Part shown: positions 32,193 through 41,728 of the stretch, one piece after another | Layout: each line of letters begins with the position of its first letter | Numbering within the stretch: the stretch's first letter is position 1 | Assembly (NCBI RefSeq): GCF_006503695.1 | Contig: NZ_SBIK01000007.1 | Span: 1,336 to 65,335, forward strand | Source: Tepidiphilus succinatimandens | GTDB taxonomy: Bacteria > Pseudomonadota > Gammaproteobacteria > Burkholderiales > Rhodocyclaceae | Direction: 5' to 3' | Length of the DNA: 64,000 nt | Notes under the pieces: generated by a model | The model's database searches: none | What the model was told of the DNA's origin: nothing | The model's input: only the letters and a program-made list of their open reading frames with translations | Translations under genes and position numbers: made by a program

Positions 32193-32726
32193 ATGAGCGC
32201 CCACTTCCTGCTCGGCGGCGCCCGCAGCGGCAAGAGCGCCCTGGCCCAGCGGCTCGCCGAAGAAAGCGCTCTGCCGGTGACGGTGATCGTCACGGGCGAG
32301 CCGCGCGACGCAGAGATGGCCGAGCGCATCGCCCGCCACCGACGTGAGCGCCCCGCCCACTGGCGCACGGTGGAAGCCCCCTTCGCACTCGCCGACGCGC
32401 TGCGCGCCCATGCCGCCCCCGGACGCTTCGTGCTCGTCGATTGCCTGACGCTGTGGCTGTCGAACTGGCTCCTGGCCTGTCTCGACGACACGCCGCGCCG
32501 CGGCCCGGAGGAATTCTCCGCCGAACGTGCGGCGCTGCTCGAACTCGTAGCCGCCCCGCCGGGGCCGCTCGTCCTGGTCGCCAACGAAGTCGGGCTGGGA
32601 CTGGTTCCCGAAACGGCGCTCGGGCGGCGCTTCCGCGACGAGGCCGGGCGGCTCAATCAGGACGTCGCCGCGCGCGCGGCCGCGGTGAGCTTCGTCGCTG
32701 CCGGACTGCCGTTGCGCCTGAAATAG
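32193..32726 (+). CDS. cobU: Bifunctional adenosylcobinamide kinase / guanylyltransferase
   Basis: Phosphorylates adenosylcobinamide and adds GMP to make adenosyl-GDP-cobinamide, the activated corrinoid for lower-ligand attachment. P-loop GGARSGKS at residues 8-15; [11 protein letters not shown] and [12 protein letters not shown] are family signatures. 177 residues; ATG at 32193. First of cobU-cobT-cobS-cobC, the complete nucleotide-loop assembly set. Confidence 0.93.
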   Translation: MSAHFLLGGARSGKSALAQRLAEESALPVTVIVTGEPRDAEMAERIARHRRERPAHWRTVEAPFALADALRAHAAPGRFVLVDCLTLWLSNWLLACLDDTPRRGPEEFSAERAALLELVAAPPGPLVLVANEVGLGLVPETALGRRFRDEAGRLNQDVAARAAAVSFVAAGLPLRLK

Positions 32727-32797
32727 CGGCGCCGGCGTTTCCCCCGCCATCGCCTTTGCGTACAATGCGGGCTTTCGCCGACGATCCTTCCCTTCCG

Positions 32798-33838
32798 ATG
32801 CTCGAATTCTCCCTCACGCCGACGCACGACCCGGACCTCGCCGCCCGCCTGCAGCGCGCCATCGACGACAAGACCAAGCCGCGCGGCGCGCTGGGGCGGC
32901 TCGAAACCACGGCGCTGCGTCTGGGGCTCATCCAGCGCCGCCTCGATCCCCGCCTGGAACGCCCGCAGGCGCTCGTCTTCGCTGCCGATCACGGTGCCAC
33001 GCACCGGCCCGGCATCTCGGCCTTCCCGCGCGAGGTCACCTGGCAGATGGTGGAGAATTTCCTCGCCGGCGGGGCGGCGATCAACGTCTTCTGCCGGCAG
33101 CACGGCATCCCGCTCGCCGTGGTCGATGCCGGCGTGGATCACGTGTTCGCGCCGCGCCCCGGCCTGATCGACGCCAAACTCGCTTTCGGCAGCAACGACT
33201 ATCTCCAGGCGCCGGCGCTCGGCCGGGAATTGGCCGTGCGCTGCCTCGCCACCGGCGCCGAGCTGGTGCGCCGCCTGGCACCCGAGACCGACTGCTTGTT
33301 GCTGGGCGAGATGGGCATCGGCAACACGGCTTCGGCGACGCTGCTCACCCACTGCTTTACCGGCGCACCGCTCGAGGCGATCACTGGCCGCGGCACGGGG
33401 CTCGACGATGAGGGACTGGCGACCAAGCGCCGGCTGCTCGAGACGGCGCTCGCGCGCGGCGGCGTACCCGCCGATCCGATCGACGTGCTCGCCGAATACG
33501 GCGGGCTCGAAATCGGCCAGATCGCCGGGGCGATGCTCGCCGCGGCCGAACGCCGTCTCGTCATCCTCGTCGACGGATTCATCGTCACCGCCGCGCTCCT
33601 CGTCGCCCATGCCCTGGAACCGGCCGTGCTCGACTACTGCCTCTTCTCGCACCGTTCGCAGGAGCCGGGACACCGCCTGCAGCTCGAGCGGCTTGGCGCC
33701 GAAGCGCTGCTCGAACTCGATCTGCGTCTGGGCGAAGGTACCGGCGCAGCGCTCGCCTATCCGCTCATCGTTTCCGCCGCCGCCTTCCTGCGCGAGATGG
33801 CCAGTTTCTCGGCCGCCGGCGTGGCCTCGGGCAGCTGA
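32798..33838 (+). CDS. cobT: Nicotinate-nucleotide:dimethylbenzimidazole phosphoribosyltransferase
   Basis: Makes alpha-ribazole phosphate from nicotinate mononucleotide and the lower-ligand base. [36 protein letters not shown] and the C-terminal [14 protein letters not shown] (with the catalytic Glu) are diagnostic. 346 residues from the ATG at 32798. An earlier ATG at 32765 overlaps a TACAAT promoter-like element and would give an atypical N-terminus. Confidence 0.92.
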   Translation: MLEFSLTPTHDPDLAARLQRAIDDKTKPRGALGRLETTALRLGLIQRRLDPRLERPQALVFAADHGATHRPGISAFPREVTWQMVENFLAGGAAINVFCRQHGIPLAVVDAGVDHVFAPRPGLIDAKLAFGSNDYLQAPALGRELAVRCLATGAELVRRLAPETDCLLLGEMGIGNTASATLLTHCFTGAPLEAITGRGTGLDDEGLATKRRLLETALARGGVPADPIDVLAEYGGLEIGQIAGAMLAAAERRLVILVDGFIVTAALLVAHALEPAVLDYCLFSHRSQEPGHRLQLERLGAEALLELDLRLGEGTGAALAYPLIVSAAAFLREMASFSAAGVASGS

Positions 33839-33863
33839 ACCGCCACGCGCCCCCGCCTCATAC

Positions 33864-34643
33864 ATGATCCGCACCCTCTTCTGGCGGTTCGTCGCGGCGC
33901 TGCAGTTCTTCACCCGGCTGCCGCTGCCGCGCGACTTGCCGCAGGTGCCGATTCACCAGAGCGGCGCCATCGGATTCTTCCCCTGGGCAGGCATCGTCGT
34001 CGGACTGCTCTGCGGGGCCGTGCTGCTCCTGGCGCGCTGGCTCTGGCCGCCGGAAGTCGCCGCCGTGCTCGCCGTGGCCGCCGCAGTGGCGCTCACCGGC
34101 GCCCTGCACGAGGACGGTCTGAGCGATACCGTCGACGGCTTCGGCGCGGGCTGGGATAGAATGCACATCCTCGCCATCATGAAGGACGTGCGGCTGGGCA
34201 ATTATGGCGCCACGGCGCTCATCCTGGCGCTGGCGGCGCGCATCGCACTCACTGCCGCGATCGCCGTCCGGCTCGACGGGGCGGTGCTCCTGGCCGCGAT
34301 CGTGGCCGCGCACGCGGTCTCGCGCGGCACGGTGCTGCTCCCCATGCTGACTCTGCCTTACGCGCGCGCCGAAGATGCCACGAGCCGCGCCAAACCGGTG
34401 GTGCAAGGGCTGGACGGCACCGCGCGGCTCACCGCCGCGCTCGGGGTGCTCGGCCCGCTCGCCTTGCTCCCACCGCCGGTTGCGCTCGCGGGGCTCGTCG
34501 CCGCCGGGGCCACGGGGGCCGCATGGACGCGGCTGTGCGCCCGCCGGCTGGGGGGCTATACCGGCGACGTGCTCGGCGCCGTCCAACAAACGGGCGAAAT
34601 CGCCTTTCTGCTAGGAATCTTGGCTGCATGGAAATTCATCTGA
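33864..34643 (+). CDS. cobS: Adenosylcobinamide-GDP ribazoletransferase
   Basis: Membrane cobalamin synthase that joins adenosyl-GDP-cobinamide and alpha-ribazole (phosphate). 259 residues with several membrane helices. FFTRLPLPRDLP, GALHEDGLSDTVDGFGAGWDR and the Mg-binding acidic residues in it are the family signature. It ends 16 bases inside cobC, so the two are coupled. Confidence 0.93.
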   Translation: MIRTLFWRFVAALQFFTRLPLPRDLPQVPIHQSGAIGFFPWAGIVVGLLCGAVLLLARWLWPPEVAAVLAVAAAVALTGALHEDGLSDTVDGFGAGWDRMHILAIMKDVRLGNYGATALILALAARIALTAAIAVRLDGAVLLAAIVAAHAVSRGTVLLPMLTLPYARAEDATSRAKPVVQGLDGTARLTAALGVLGPLALLPPPVALAGLVAAGATGAAWTRLCARRLGGYTGDVLGAVQQTGEIAFLLGILAAWKFI

Positions 34644-35185
34644 TCCGACATCCGCGCGTGGCCATCGACCCGCAGCTGTGCTATGGCCAGAGCGACGTGC
34701 CGCTGGCCGAACCCGCCGAAGAGGCTGCCGAACGTCTGCGTCCCTGGCTGCCCGAACGCTTCCGTCTCTTCTCCAGCCCCTCGAGCCGAGCCCTCGCGCT
34801 GGCCCAAGTCCTGGGGCAGCCCATCCTCGACGAACGGCTAAAAGAAATGCACTTCGGCCAATGGGAGCTGCAGCCGTTCGAGTCGCTGGGCGAAGCCTTG
34901 GAACAGTGGGCGAAAAATCCCTTCGGGTTTCAACCGCCGGCAGGCGAGTCGGCCGCCGAAATGGCCATGCGCGTGCTCGAATGGTGGCAGGAGGCGCGCG
35001 AACGTCACCAGGACGAAGAGGCGATCGTGATCGTCGCCCACGGCGGCCCCTTGCGCGTACTCGCCGGGCATCTGCTCGGGCTGCCGCGCGAGCGCTGGCT
35101 GTCGCTCGACTTCGGTTGCGCCCAGGCCACCCGCATCGACCTCGAACCCTGGGGAAGCATGCTGCGGTGGTTCAACCGGACGTGA
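34628..35185 (+). CDS. cobC: Alpha-ribazole phosphatase, histidine phosphatase family
   Basis: Removes phosphate from alpha-ribazole 5'-phosphate or adenosylcobalamin 5'-phosphate. 185 residues. MEIHLIRHPRVAID carries the catalytic R7-H8; the usual RHG is RHP here, as in some CobC proteins. CYGQSDVPLAE is the CobC signature, and VAHGG supplies the second active-site His. Position as the last gene of cobUTS supports the cobalamin role over a general phosphoglycerate mutase. Confidence 0.88.
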   Translation: MEIHLIRHPRVAIDPQLCYGQSDVPLAEPAEEAAERLRPWLPERFRLFSSPSSRALALAQVLGQPILDERLKEMHFGQWELQPFESLGEALEQWAKNPFGFQPPAGESAAEMAMRVLEWWQEARERHQDEEAIVIVAHGGPLRVLAGHLLGLPRERWLSLDFGCAQATRIDLEPWGSMLRWFNRT

Positions 35186-35252
35186 ACCGGCACGGCTGCC
35201 GCCGGCAGGGATAGCGAGATCTATCTCCGAAGCATGGAGGGCGCTCCGGCTT

Positions 35253-37025
35253 TCATGCCACCAGATCCTCCCGGTACAGCTGCGCGTAGCGCCCACCCGC
35301 GGCGAGCAGCTGTGCGTGCGTGCCGCTCTCGACGATGCGCCCGCGCTCCATCACCACGATGCGATCGGCCCGCTCCACGGTCGTGAGGCGGTGCGCGATC
35401 ACGAGCGTCGTGCGTCCTCGCATGAGGGTCTCCAGCGCCGCCTGCACCGCGCGCTCGGATTCGTTGTCCAGGGCAGAGGTCGCCTCGTCGAGTACCAGCA
35501 CCGGCGCGTCTTTCAGGAGGGCGCGGGCGATCGCCAGGCGCTGGCGCTGGCCGCCGGAGAGCAGCGCCCCGTTCTCGCCGATGGGGGTGTCGAAACCTTG
35601 CGGCAAACGCTCGATGAACTCCAGCGCATGCGCCGCGCGCGCCGCGGCGACGATCTCCTCGCGCGACACCGCCCGCTCGCCCGCCCCGTAGGCGATGTTC
35701 TCCGCCACGGTCGCGTCGAACAGCACCACCTGCTGTCCGACGTAGGCGATCTGACGGCGCAGCGCCGCGAGCCGCCACTGCGGCAAGGGGACGCCGTCCA
35801 AGCGGATGCAGCCCTCGGTGGGATCGTAGAAGCGCAGCAGCAGCTGGGCCATGGTCGACTTGCCGCTGCCCGAGGGGCCCACCAGGGCAACCACCGAGCC
35901 GGGCTCGATGCGCAGATCCAGGCCGTCGAGCGCCCAGTCCTGGGCATTGGGATAACGGAAGCGCACCCCCTCATAGGCGATCTCGCCGCGGGCACGCTCG
36001 GGGGCAAAGCTCCCCTCGTCATGTTCCGGCGGCACGTCGAGCAGCGAAAAAATGCTCTCGGCCCCGGCCAAGCCACGGGCGATGCGGCTATTGACCTCGG
36101 TCAGCTGCCGGATCGGTTTGGGCAGCAACCCCGCGGCCGTGACGTAGGCCACCAGCTCACCGGCGGAAGCATCGCCGCGCAGCCACAGCACGAGCCACAG
36201 CAAGGAGCCGATCGCCACGAAGGTGACGAGCTGCGTCGTCGAGCCGTTGCGTGCCCCGATCCGCGCCAGCCGCAGCTGCCGCTGGAAATCCTCGTCGTTG
36301 GCTTGGGCGAAGCGCTGCAATTCCCGCTGCTCGCCGCCAAAGGCTTTGATGACCCGTTGGGCCAATACCGCCTCGGTGGCGATGGCGGTGATGCGCCCCA
36401 TCGTCTCCTGCAAGCGGCGCGAGGCAGAGCGCAGCTTGCGCCCGGCGCTGCGCATCATCGCGCCGAGCACGGGAAGGAGCACCGCCAGCACCAGCGTGAG
36501 TTTCCAGTTCGACCACAGCAGATAGGAAAAGAGCGAGACCACGGTCAAGCCTTCGCGCACGACGACGCGCACCGCCTCGGTCACGGCGCCGGTGGTCATG
36601 GTCACGTCGAAGGTGAGCCGCGAGATGATCCGCCCGGAATCCTGGGAATCGTAATAGGCCGTAGGAAGCCTCAGCCCATGCGCGAAGAGCGCCGCACGCA
36701 GGTCGTGGATGATCCCTACGGACACCTTGGACATGGAGTAGGCCCCGAGAAACGAGCCGATCCCCTGCCACAGCGCCACCAGCATCAAGGCCGCCGGCAC
36801 GAGGTAGAGCGTGTCGACTTCGCCCAACGCCGGCACCACCAGCCGAGCCCGCGCCGGGTTGGTCAGGCCATCGACGAAATACTTCAGCGCGCCCATCATC
36901 ATCGGCTGGCCGCTGGCGAAGATCACGTAACCGAGCATGGCCAGCGCGAACGCGCCGCGATAGGGGCGCACGTACTGCCACAGGCGGCGATAGAGCACCC
37001 AGGAAGAATCCATGCTTCGTTCCAT
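35253..37025 (-). CDS. msbA: MsbA-type lipid A export ABC transporter
   Basis: Inner-membrane homodimeric ABC exporter that flips lipid A-core to the periplasmic face. 590 residues: six-helix membrane domain (about 20-320), then the ATPase with GPSGSGKST near residue 382, LSGGQRQR near 487 and VLVLDEATSALD just after. The start ATG at 37025 overlaps the polA stop (TGATG), so it is read after polA, unlike the usual msbA-lpxK order. Other type-I exporters cannot be fully excluded, but length and sequence (GALKYFVDGLTNP) fit MsbA. Confidence 0.87.
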   Translation of the reverse strand: MERSMDSSWVLYRRLWQYVRPYRGAFALAMLGYVIFASGQPMMMGALKYFVDGLTNPARARLVVPALGEVDTLYLVPAALMLVALWQGIGSFLGAYSMSKVSVGIIHDLRAALFAHGLRLPTAYYDSQDSGRIISRLTFDVTMTTGAVTEAVRVVVREGLTVVSLFSYLLWSNWKLTLVLAVLLPVLGAMMRSAGRKLRSASRRLQETMGRITAIATEAVLAQRVIKAFGGEQRELQRFAQANDEDFQRQLRLARIGARNGSTTQLVTFVAIGSLLWLVLWLRGDASAGELVAYVTAAGLLPKPIRQLTEVNSRIARGLAGAESIFSLLDVPPEHDEGSFAPERARGEIAYEGVRFRYPNAQDWALDGLDLRIEPGSVVALVGPSGSGKSTMAQLLLRFYDPTEGCIRLDGVPLPQWRLAALRRQIAYVGQQVVLFDATVAENIAYGAGERAVSREEIVAAARAAHALEFIERLPQGFDTPIGENGALLSGGQRQRLAIARALLKDAPVLVLDEATSALDNESERAVQAALETLMRGRTTLVIAHRLTTVERADRIVVMERGRIVESGTHAQLLAAGGRYAQLYREDLVA

Positions 37026-39745
37026 CAATGCGCCTCGTCCCAATTACGTCCCACGCCGACGTCGACCACGAGCGGCACACGGAGCTTGGCAACGTTCTGC
37101 ATCTGGTCGGTGACGAGCGCACGTGCGGCGTCCACCTCCGCCTCGGGCACTTCAAGCACCAGTTCGTCATGAACCTGCAGGACGAGCCGCGTCGCGAGGC
37201 CGCCCTCTTGCAAGGCGCGATGCACGCCGATCATGGCCAGTTTGATGAGATCGGCCGCGGTGCCCTGCATGGGGGCATTGATCGCCGCGCGCTCGTCGGC
37301 CTGGCGCTGGGCCGGGTTGCGCGAACGAATGTGGCGCAGCCACACGCGGCGCCCGTAGAGCGTCTCGACGTAGCCCTGCTCATAGGCCGTCTTGCGCGCC
37401 TGCTCCATGTACTTTGCCACCCCAGGATAGCGGGCGAAATAGCGGTCGATGTATTCCTGCGCCGAAGCGCGGTCGATCCCCAGGCTGCGCGCCAGGCCAT
37501 GCGCGCTCATGCCGTAGATGAGGCCGAAGTTGATGGTCTTGGCCACGCGCCGCTGCTCGGGCGTGACCGCCTCGAGCGGCACGCCGAAGATCTCGGCAGC
37601 GGTGTGCCTGTGGATGTCCTCGCCATGCAGGAAGGCCGCCACCAGGGTCGCATCGCCCGAGAGGTGCGCCATGATGCGCAGCTCGATCTGGGAATAGTCC
37701 GCCGACAGCAGCAGGCAGCCGGTCGGGGCGACGAAGGCCGAGCGGATGCGCCGCCCCTCGGGCGTGCGCGCCGGGATGTTCTGCAGGTTCGGCTCGCTCG
37801 AGGACAGGCGTCCCGTGACCACCACGCTCTGGGAAAAGGTGGTGTGCACCCGCCCCGTGCGCGGATCGATCATCTTCGGCAGTTTGTCGAGATAGGTATT
37901 CTTCAGTTTCGAGAGTTGGCGGTGCTGCAGCAGCACCTCGACGATGGGATGCTCGTGCGCCAGGCGTTCGAGCACTTCCTCGCTGGTCGAAGCCTGACCC
38001 CCGGCGGTCTTCTTGGCCGCTTTCAGGCCCAGCTCGCCAAACAGGAGTTCGGCGACCTGCTTGGGCGAGGCGAGATTGAATGCCCGCCCCGCCAGTTCAT
38101 GGGCTTTCTGCTCGAGCACACGCAGCTGGGTCTCGAACTCGCGGGACTGCGCCGCGAGCACCTTGGGATCGATCGCCACGCCGGCGCGCTCCATGGCCAC
38201 CAGCACCGGCACGAGCGGGCGCTCGATGTCGCGATAGACGCGCTCGAGCCTGGGTTCGGCAGCGAGTTTGGCCGAGAGCACCTCGAAGAGCCGCCAAGTG
38301 AGGTCCGCGTCCTCGGCGGCATAGGCCGCCGCGCGCGCCGGCGGCACTTCGTCGAAGCCGATCTGTTTCTTGCCGCTGCCGCACAGCTCGGCGTAGGTGA
38401 GCGGTTCGAGCGAAAGCCAGCGGCGGCTGAGGCGATCGAGGTCGTGCTGGGCGTCGCTTTCGAGCACATAGGACATCAACATCGTGTCGTCGATGGTCCC
38501 GCCCGGCTCCGCCCCGTGCGCCGCGAGCACATGCCAGTCGTACTTCGCGTTCTGCGCCACCTTGCCATCGGCCGTGGCAAACCAGGGCGCGAGCCGGCGC
38601 AGCACTTCCTCGCGCGGCAGCTGCGGCCCGACCTCGAGCCCGCGATGCGCGAGCGGAATGTAGCACGCCCGCCCGGGCCCCACGGCGAAGGAAACGCCGA
38701 CGAGGGATGCGTTGCGCGCATCCAGGCTGGTCGTCTCGGTGTCGAAGGACACGCGGGCGCCCTGCTCGATTTCACCGAGCCAGCGCTCGAATTCGTCCCA
38801 GTCGGTGATGCAGGCGTAGGCCGAACGCCGCGCCGCGGCCTGCGCGGGCGTTTCGAACCCGTCGCCGCCCTCCTGCCCCGCCGGGGCTGCAACCCCCTGC
38901 GCCCGCAGTTCGTTCAACCACGCCTGGAATTCGAGCCGTTCATAGAGCGCGAGGAGTTTCTCGCGCTGCGGCGGACGCGCCTGCAGGTCGTCGAGCCGCA
39001 CCGGCAGATCGAGGTCGCAGCGCACCGTCAGGAGCTTTCTTGCCAACGGCAGGAAGTCGCGCGCCGCGCGCAGATTCTCCCCCACCTTTCCCTTGATCTC
39101 GTCGGCGTGCGCGAGCAGCGCTTCGAGCGAGCCGTACTGCTGCAGCCACTTCGCCGCCGTCTTGGGACCGCAGCCGGCCACCCCGGGGACGTTGTCGACC
39201 GCATCGCCCACCAGCGCCAGGTAATCGACGATGCGCTCGGGCGGCACGCCGAACTTCTCCTCCACACCCTTGGCGTCGAGCTTCTCGCCGCGCATGGTGT
39301 CGACCCACAGCACCCGCGGGCCGACGAGCTGGGTGAGGTCCTTGTCGCCGGTGGAGATCACCACCTCCCAGCCGCGCGCCAGTGCCTGACGGGTGAGCGT
39401 GCCGATCACGTCGTCGGCTTCCACCCCTGGGATCATCAGGAGCGGCCAGCCCTCGGCCTCGATCGCCTCGTGCAATACGGGAATCTGCGCGGCGAGGTCT
39501 TCGGGCATCTCGGGGCGCTGCGCCTTGTACTGGGGATACCACTCGTCGCGGAAGGTTTTGCCCGGCGCGTCGAACACGCAGGCGCGATAACGGGAGGGAA
39601 ATTCCTGCGCCAAACGCCGCAGCATCGACAGCACGCCGCGGATGGCACCGGTGGGCTCGCCACGCGAGGTACGCAGATCGGGCAAAGCGTGATACGCTCG
39701 ATAAAGATAGCTCGAACCGTCGACGAGCAGCAGACGCGTCGTCAT
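37025..39745 (-). CDS. polA: DNA polymerase I
   Basis: DNA polymerase for Okazaki fragment processing and repair. 906 residues in three parts: 5'-nuclease (about 1-270, with LLLVDGSSYLYRAYHALP and GVEADDVIGTL), 3'-5' exonuclease (about 320-500; motif SFDTETTSLD retains the acidic metal ligands, so proofreading looks intact) and polymerase (about 520-906; motif A SADYSQIELRIMAHLSGD, motif C QVHDELVLEVP). Start at the ATG at 39745 (MTTRLLLVDGSS); the TTG at 39769 is unlikely. Confidence 0.96.
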   Translation of the reverse strand: MTTRLLLVDGSSYLYRAYHALPDLRTSRGEPTGAIRGVLSMLRRLAQEFPSRYRACVFDAPGKTFRDEWYPQYKAQRPEMPEDLAAQIPVLHEAIEAEGWPLLMIPGVEADDVIGTLTRQALARGWEVVISTGDKDLTQLVGPRVLWVDTMRGEKLDAKGVEEKFGVPPERIVDYLALVGDAVDNVPGVAGCGPKTAAKWLQQYGSLEALLAHADEIKGKVGENLRAARDFLPLARKLLTVRCDLDLPVRLDDLQARPPQREKLLALYERLEFQAWLNELRAQGVAAPAGQEGGDGFETPAQAAARRSAYACITDWDEFERWLGEIEQGARVSFDTETTSLDARNASLVGVSFAVGPGRACYIPLAHRGLEVGPQLPREEVLRRLAPWFATADGKVAQNAKYDWHVLAAHGAEPGGTIDDTMLMSYVLESDAQHDLDRLSRRWLSLEPLTYAELCGSGKKQIGFDEVPPARAAAYAAEDADLTWRLFEVLSAKLAAEPRLERVYRDIERPLVPVLVAMERAGVAIDPKVLAAQSREFETQLRVLEQKAHELAGRAFNLASPKQVAELLFGELGLKAAKKTAGGQASTSEEVLERLAHEHPIVEVLLQHRQLSKLKNTYLDKLPKMIDPRTGRVHTTFSQSVVVTGRLSSSEPNLQNIPARTPEGRRIRSAFVAPTGCLLLSADYSQIELRIMAHLSGDATLVAAFLHGEDIHRHTAAEIFGVPLEAVTPEQRRVAKTINFGLIYGMSAHGLARSLGIDRASAQEYIDRYFARYPGVAKYMEQARKTAYEQGYVETLYGRRVWLRHIRSRNPAQRQADERAAINAPMQGTAADLIKLAMIGVHRALQEGGLATRLVLQVHDELVLEVPEAEVDAARALVTDQMQNVAKLRVPLVVDVGVGRNWDEAH

Positions 39746-39813
39746 GGCGTCTCTCACAGAAGCTTGCAAACGGGAAACTATACCGCGGTTCGGCGCACGA
39801 TGAAAGGAAGACC

Positions 39814-40539
39814 ATGCCGCTGCACGACAAACTCCCCAACCCCATCGTCGACCCCAAGGACATCCAGTACAACGGACGCGAATCCTGGCGCATCTTCGGC
39901 ATCATGGCCGAATTCGTCGAGGGCACCGAGCGGCTGGCCGCCATCCGGCCGGCGGTGAGCATCTTCGGCAGCGCCCGCGTCGTCCCCGACCATCCTTATT
40001 ACCTGCTCGCCGAGCGCATCGCGCGCAAACTGTCGGACGCCGGCTTCACCGTCATCTCCGGCGGCGGCCCCGGCGTGATGGAAGCGGCCAACAAAGGCGC
40101 CTACTTCGGCAAGAGCCCTTCGGTGGGGCTCAACATCCAGTTGCCGCACGAGCAGCACGCCAACCCCTACCAGGACATCTCGCAGACGTTCCGCCACTTC
40201 TTCGCGCGCAAGTACATGTTCGTCAAGTTCGCCTCGGCCTACGTCGTCATGCCCGGCGGATTCGGCACCCTCGACGAGCTGCTCGAAGCGATGACCCTCA
40301 TCCAGACGGGAAAAAGCCGGCGCATCCCCGTGATCCTCGTCCATCACCCCTTCTGGCAGGGGCTGCTCGACTGGATGCGCGAGCGCCTGGTGGGCGAAGG
40401 GATGATCGACGAGAAGGACCTCGACATCGTGCAGCTCATCGACGATCCCGACGAGATCGTCGCGGCGATCTTCAAGTACTACGAAAGCCGCGGTTTCGAG
40501 CCCCTGCCCACGGAGCGCGAGCTGATGCTCAACCTGTGA
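39814..40539 (+). CDS. LOG-family (TIGR00730) protein
   Basis: Rossmann-like protein of the lysine-decarboxylase-like/LOG family; related proteins release free cytokinin-type bases from nucleoside monophosphates. The motifs GGGPGVMEAANKGA (83-96) and PGGFGTLDE (147-155) with catalytic Arg and Glu are present. 241 residues, with an N-terminal extension typical of the longer bacterial subgroup. ATG at 39814 behind AAAGGAAG; divergent from polA. The physiological substrate is unknown. Confidence 0.87.
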   Translation: MPLHDKLPNPIVDPKDIQYNGRESWRIFGIMAEFVEGTERLAAIRPAVSIFGSARVVPDHPYYLLAERIARKLSDAGFTVISGGGPGVMEAANKGAYFGKSPSVGLNIQLPHEQHANPYQDISQTFRHFFARKYMFVKFASAYVVMPGGFGTLDELLEAMTLIQTGKSRRIPVILVHHPFWQGLLDWMRERLVGEGMIDEKDLDIVQLIDDPDEIVAAIFKYYESRGFEPLPTERELMLNL

Positions 40540-40617
40540 AAAAGCGAAGAAAAGGGCGAGTCTGCCTGCCGCTATTGTAGAATGCCGGCAAGAAGCCTCC
40601 CCGTCGGAATCGTATCC

Positions 40618-40965
40618 ATGAAACCCCGCCTTCGCCCCTTCCTGTTCGCCTCCTTGCTCATGGCCGGCACGGCTTGGGCGCAGCAATCCTCGCGCCCGCC
40701 GCTCGAACCGATCCCGGAGCCGCCGCCGCTGCCCGGACCGATCACCGAAGAGGATCTGATCGAACCCCAGGTGACGATCCGCAAGGAAGGAGAGGACGAA
40801 GTCACCGAATACCGCGTCGGCGGGCGCGTCTATATGATCAAGGTCGTACCGGCCCACGGAGGGACGCCGTACTATCTGATCGATCGCACCGGCAACGGCG
40901 CGATGGAGCGCTTCGACGGCACGCCGGAGCTCTCCGTGCCAATGTGGATCCTCAAGTCCTGGTGA
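40618..40965 (+). CDS. DUF2782 exported protein
   Basis: 115-residue protein with a signal peptide (FLFASLLMAGTAWAQ) and a small charged domain: VTIRKEGEDEVTEYRVGGRVYMIKV and TPYYLIDRTGNG are DUF2782 signatures. The family commonly sits near polA in betaproteobacteria; function unknown. Start at the ATG at 40618; an upstream in-frame ATG at 40582 overlaps a TAGAAT promoter-like element and would spoil the signal peptide. Confidence 0.85.
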   Translation: MKPRLRPFLFASLLMAGTAWAQQSSRPPLEPIPEPPPLPGPITEEDLIEPQVTIRKEGEDEVTEYRVGGRVYMIKVVPAHGGTPYYLIDRTGNGAMERFDGTPELSVPMWILKSW

Positions 40966-40978
40966 GCACGGGCGCCGC

Positions 40979-41728
40979 ATGCACGCTCACATCCTAGGGT
41001 ATTCGCAGGGTTGGCGCTGGATCGCCGACGGGTTCGCGCTGTGGCGCCGCGCCCCGGCGCTCACGAGTTACGTCAGTTTCGCCTACGTGCTGATCCTGCT
41101 GCTCGCTTCCAGCCTGCCCTATCTCGGACAGCTCATCGCGCCGCTCCTCATGCCCATTCTTTCCATCGGCGTGCTCGAGGGCATGGCCGCTGCCGAAGCC
41201 GGGCGCCGTCCGGGACCGGAGATTCTTTTCGCCGGATTCCGCGGTCCTTGGCGCTCGCTCGCCCTCCTCGGCGCTTTCCAATTGGCGGGAAACCTGCTCG
41301 CCGTGCTCGCCACGGTGCTCGTCGACGGCGGCCTGCTGCTCGGCCTGTACCGCGGCACGATCGATCCCGCCTCGCTCGAGGGCGACCCGCAACTCCTGTG
41401 GCCGCTGCTCGTCTGGCTCGCGGTGGCGCTGCCGGTGACCATGGCCTACTGGTTCGCCCCGCCGCTGGTCGCCTGGTACCGGCAGCCCTGGATCAAGGCG
41501 CTCTTCTTCAGCTTCTACGCCATGCTGCGCAACTGGCGCCCTTTCCTCCTCTATGCGCTGGGGCTCGCGGCGCTCGCCTTCGTCGTGGCGTTCGCGGTCT
41601 CGCTGCTCGCCGCGCTCATCCATCCCTACGTGCTCGGCATCGCCATGTTCCTGCTGCCGCTGGTGCTCGTGCCGACGCTCTTCGCCGGGCTCTACTTGCA
41701 AGTACGCGATGTCTTCGGTCCCCGCTAA
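40979..41728 (+). CDS. BPSS1780-type integral membrane protein
   Basis: 249-residue multi-pass membrane protein of the BPSS1780 family with about six helices; GWRWIADGFALWRRAPALT at the start and FAPPLVAWYRQPWIKALFFSFYAMLRNWRPF in the middle are typical. No known function. It lies 13 bases after DUF2782 and overlaps nadD by 20 bases. Confidence 0.8.
   Translation: MHAHILGYSQGWRWIADGFALWRRAPALTSYVSFAYVLILLLASSLPYLGQLIAPLLMPILSIGVLEGMAAAEAGRRPGPEILFAGFRGPWRSLALLGAFQLAGNLLAVLATVLVDGGLLLGLYRGTIDPASLEGDPQLLWPLLVWLAVALPVTMAYWFAPPLVAWYRQPWIKALFFSFYAMLRNWRPFLLYALGLAALAFVVAFAVSLLAALIHPYVLGIAMFLLPLVLVPTLFAGLYLQVRDVFGPR

Noticed and set aside
37028-39958. 976-codon open frame antisense to polA
   Set aside because: Shadow of polA; no domain, no ribosome site, composition typical of reverse reading of GC-rich genes.
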